A DNA stretch of 7,848 nucleotides, taken from positions 1 through 7,848 of the forward strand of contig JAVEYH010000143.1 in the NCBI GenBank assembly GCA_034003585.1, given 5' to 3'. The first letter of the stretch is position 1. Each line of letters opens with the position of its first letter. The position numbers were made by a program, and so were the translations under genes. This document shows, one piece after another, positions 6,643 through 7,848 of this stretch. The notes below the pieces were generated by a model that searched no databases, had not been told where the DNA came from, and was given only the letters and a program-made list of their open reading frames with translations. The DNA is from JAPXSY01 sp034003585. GTDB lineage: Bacteria; Verrucomicrobiota; Kiritimatiellia; RFP12; UBA1067.

Positions 6643-6654
6643 GGGATCAGCGTG
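6643..6654 (+). repeat. 12-base direct repeat, left copy
   Basis: GGGATCAGCGTG occurs here and again at 6907-6918 in the same orientation. The two copies lie about 54-59 bases outside the two ends of REPIN-like element 2. It may be chance or a trace of a duplication; the flanks do not align clearly beyond it. Confidence 0.4.
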
Positions 6655-6719
6655 GCCGGTTGGTGGCCGGGGTGCGCGAAGAACATGCGTTTCTGGTGAA
6701 AAGGGAAGCGGGCGAGTCG

Positions 6720-6847
6720 GGAGCGCGGGCGTCCTCGCCCGCAACAGCGTTTCCCTCAATAGACTGATCGGTCATTCCTTGAGAGCCAGACCGCGCATCG
6801 GAATCGCGCGCGGCCTTTCACATTGCGGGCGGGGACGCCCGCGCTCC
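6720..6847. repeat. REPIN-like element 2 (two inverted REP hairpins)
   Basis: The arms at 6720-6742 and 6825-6847 are reverse complements except for one base in the hairpin loop (TCCT in the left arm, TCCC in the right arm read on its strand). Each has the GGAG tetranucleotide, C, and the stem GCGGGCG/CGCCCGC. The 82-base spacer is nearly as long as in element 1 (83) but its sequence is largely different, apart from AACARCGT at the left and a loose GCC-TTTCA match at the right. The match between arms extends outward through AGTCG (6716-6719 side) and CGACT (6848-6852). It lies between the intI 3' end and the lpxI promoter. Confidence 0.75.
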
Positions 6848-6897
6848 CGACTGTGCTTCGCACAAAACACGCACGTAACTCGCATCCCCTGTCACCA

Positions 6898-6936
6898 ACC
6901 GATTGCGGGATCAGCGTGATCGGGCAGGGAATCGGT
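6898..6936. repeat. Nested stem-loop downstream of intI
   Basis: ACCGATT (6898-6904) pairs with AATCGGT (6930-6936). Inside the loop, GATCA (6909-6913) pairs with TGATC (6917-6921) around GCG. No T-run follows on either strand, so it is not an intrinsic terminator. The GTTRRRY/RYYYAAC ends expected of an integron attC site are not seen. Confidence 0.35.
6907..6918 (+). repeat. 12-base direct repeat, right copy
   Basis: GGGATCAGCGTG, the second copy of the word at 6643-6654. It overlaps the inner hairpin of the nested stem-loop. Confidence 0.4.
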
Positions 6937-6987
6937 CCGCGAACGGAACCAGCCGGTTTTCCTGCGGCCGATAGCCGCCTGTTCCCG

Positions 6988-7848
6988 TCACAGCGTGTCG
7001 GCGGGGCTGACGACGCCCAGCGGCCCTTTGTTGAGTACATGCGTGTAAATCATCGTGGTCTCCACCTTCGCGTGCCCCAGCAGGGCCTGCACGGTGCGGA
7101 TGTCCTGCCCCGCCTCCAAGAGGTGCGTGGCGAAACTGTGGCGGAAGCAGTGCGGCGTGAACCGGATCGTCAGCCCCGCCTCCCGCACGGCGGCCTGCAC
7201 CGCCCGCTGAATCTGCTGATCGTCGAGGTGGTGCCGCCTCACATGGCCGCTGCGCGGATCGGTGGAATAGTCGTCGGCGGGGAACACATACTGCCAGCCC
7301 CAGTCGAAGGGTGCTCTCGGGTACTTTCTCGCCAGTGCGTACGGCACCTCCACCTCGTGCATGTTTTTCGCCTTGTCCGCCTCGTAAAGGGCCTGACGCC
7401 GCGCCAGCCACTCGCGCAGCGGCTGCTCGTCCGATTTGGGTAACGGCACATAGCGGTCTTTGTCATTCTTGGCGCACCGGACAACGATCCGGCATTGGTC
7501 AAACTGTACGTCCTGAACCCGCATCCGAAGGCACTCGTTGACACGCATGCCCGTACCGTACAGCAGGTGGCAGATCAGATGCTCGCGCCCCGATAACCGT
7601 CTGAGAACGGCCTTGACCTCCGCGCGGCTCGCCACCACGGGTAGCCGCAGACCGCGCCGGGCGCGGGGAAAATCGCCGAAATCGCCGATTTCCTTCTTGA
7701 TCACCTTACGGTAGAGAAACACCACCGCGTTCAGCGCCTGGTTCTGGGTCGATGAGGCGACCTGCGCCTCCTTGGCCAAATGCTTGAGAAATGCGTGAAC
7801 GTGCTCCGCCTCCAGTGTCGAGGGTTTGCGCCAACCGTGAAACGCCAC
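6988..7848 (-). CDS. intI: Integron integrase IntI (N-terminus beyond the window)
   Basis: IntI is the tyrosine recombinase that inserts and excises gene cassettes by recombining attI and attC sites. The visible 286 residues run from an internal AFHGWRKP (compare LFHGKRHP of IntI1) to the stop, so roughly 40 N-terminal residues lie off the right edge; a GTG at the edge is not the real start. Catalytic residues in visible numbering: Arg102 in LLYGTGMR, probably Lys127 in AKNDKDR, His233 and Arg236 in TPHCFRHSFATHL, His259 in LLGH and Tyr268 in TTMIYTHVL. The integron-specific insert, absent from XerC/XerD, is present as KYPRAPFDWGWQYVFP (175-190) and STDPRSGHVRRHHLDDQQIQ (195-214). The tail VLNKGPLGVVSPADTL is also typical. 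All visible parts look intact, so it is probably functional. The usual GKG around the beta2-3 lysine reads AKN here. The attI site and cassettes normally lie next to the 5' end, hence to the right of the window. The gene looks less GC-rich than the lpx genes. Confidence 0.95.
   Translation of the reverse strand: MAFHGWRKPSTLEAEHVHAFLKHLAKEAQVASSTQNQALNAVVFLYRKVIKKEIGDFGDFPRARRGLRLPVVASRAEVKAVLRRLSGREHLICHLLYGTGMRVNECLRMRVQDVQFDQCRIVVRCAKNDKDRYVPLPKSDEQPLREWLARRQALYEADKAKNMHEVEVPYALARKYPRAPFDWGWQYVFPADDYSTDPRSGHVRRHHLDDQQIQRAVQAAVREAGLTIRFTPHCFRHSFATHLLEAGQDIRTVQALLGHAKVETTMIYTHVLNKGPLGVVSPADTL

Noticed and set aside
6607..6759. In-frame 51-residue N-terminal extension of LpxI from an ATG at 6759
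   Set aside because: It would translate the promoter and the left arm of REPIN-like element 2 (ARTPALPT) and has no counterpart in the LpxI family; the core begins normally from the ATG at 6606.
233..6847. The two REPIN-like elements as ends of a composite transposon carrying lpxI-lpxB-argS
   Set aside because: Each is a self-contained inverted pair, no target-site duplication matches outside them, and the enclosed genes are housekeeping. Dispersed repeats explain it better.
6964..6978. Stem-loop GCGGC/GCCGC just after the intI stop as an intrinsic terminator
   Set aside because: The stem has only 5 pairs and no T-run follows on the intI strand.
6607..6987. An attC or attI site between intI and lpxI
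   Set aside because: I could not find paired GTTRRRY and RYYYAAC cores around the inverted repeats; the expected place for attI is on the other side of intI.
7641..7848. A rightward cassette promoter (Pc) inside intI
   Set aside because: Reading the plus strand I found only poor -35/-10 pairs, such as TTGGCC with GTGAAC; the region nearest the start codon lies outside the window.

Overview
The window is a GC-rich, Gram-negative bacterial chromosome fragment. It most likely comes from a metagenome-assembled genome of the Planctomycetes-Verrucomicrobia-Chlamydiae group, for example a Kiritimatiellota- or Lentisphaerota-like lineage. The lineage call is inference and rests on three points: a lipid A pathway that uses LpxI, sugar uptake and fucose-cleaving genes, and dispersed GC-rich repeats whose translation gives the 'RAGTPALP'-type peptide that I associate with such genomes. 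No rRNA, tRNA or CRISPR array is visible.

Layout from left to right. Positions 1-123 are the 3' end of a sugar ABC transporter permease on the plus strand. Positions 124-577 are a 454-base non-coding stretch with a short CAGAGG-type repeat patch, a REPIN-like repeat (two inverted REP hairpins), two further hairpins and a candidate promoter. A DJ-1/PfpI-family gene follows on the plus strand (578-1123). Then comes a minus-strand block, in transcription order lpxI (6606-5752), lpxB (5736-4579), argS (4519-2786) and a GH29 alpha-L-fucosidase (2702-1138). A near-consensus promoter (TTGCCG, 17 bases, TATACT) lies 7 bases before the lpxI ATG, so the message is probably leaderless. Upstream of it is a second REPIN-like element of almost the same size as the first. 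The right end holds the 3' part of an integron integrase gene (intI, minus strand), cut by the window edge.

The fucosidase gene contains an assembly scar. A run of exactly 100 N is flanked by two identical 127-base copies, which looks like two contigs overlapping by one assembly k-mer that were scaffolded instead of merged. Collapsing the duplicate restores one in-frame 445-residue protein.

How the genes fit together. LpxI and LpxB act consecutively in lipid A synthesis: UDP-2,3-diacylglucosamine is cleaved to lipid X, then condensed to the lipid A disaccharide. ArgS is a housekeeping tRNA charger. The exported fucosidase at the end of the block and the ABC permease fit a polysaccharide-using life style. 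The fucosidase and integrase look less GC-rich than the lpx genes, so they may be later arrivals. I see no clearly new multi-gene system. The items most worth following are the integron, whose cassette array would lie beyond the right edge, the REPIN-like repeats, the apparently leaderless lpx promoter, and a perfect inverted repeat framing the fucosidase ribosome binding site.
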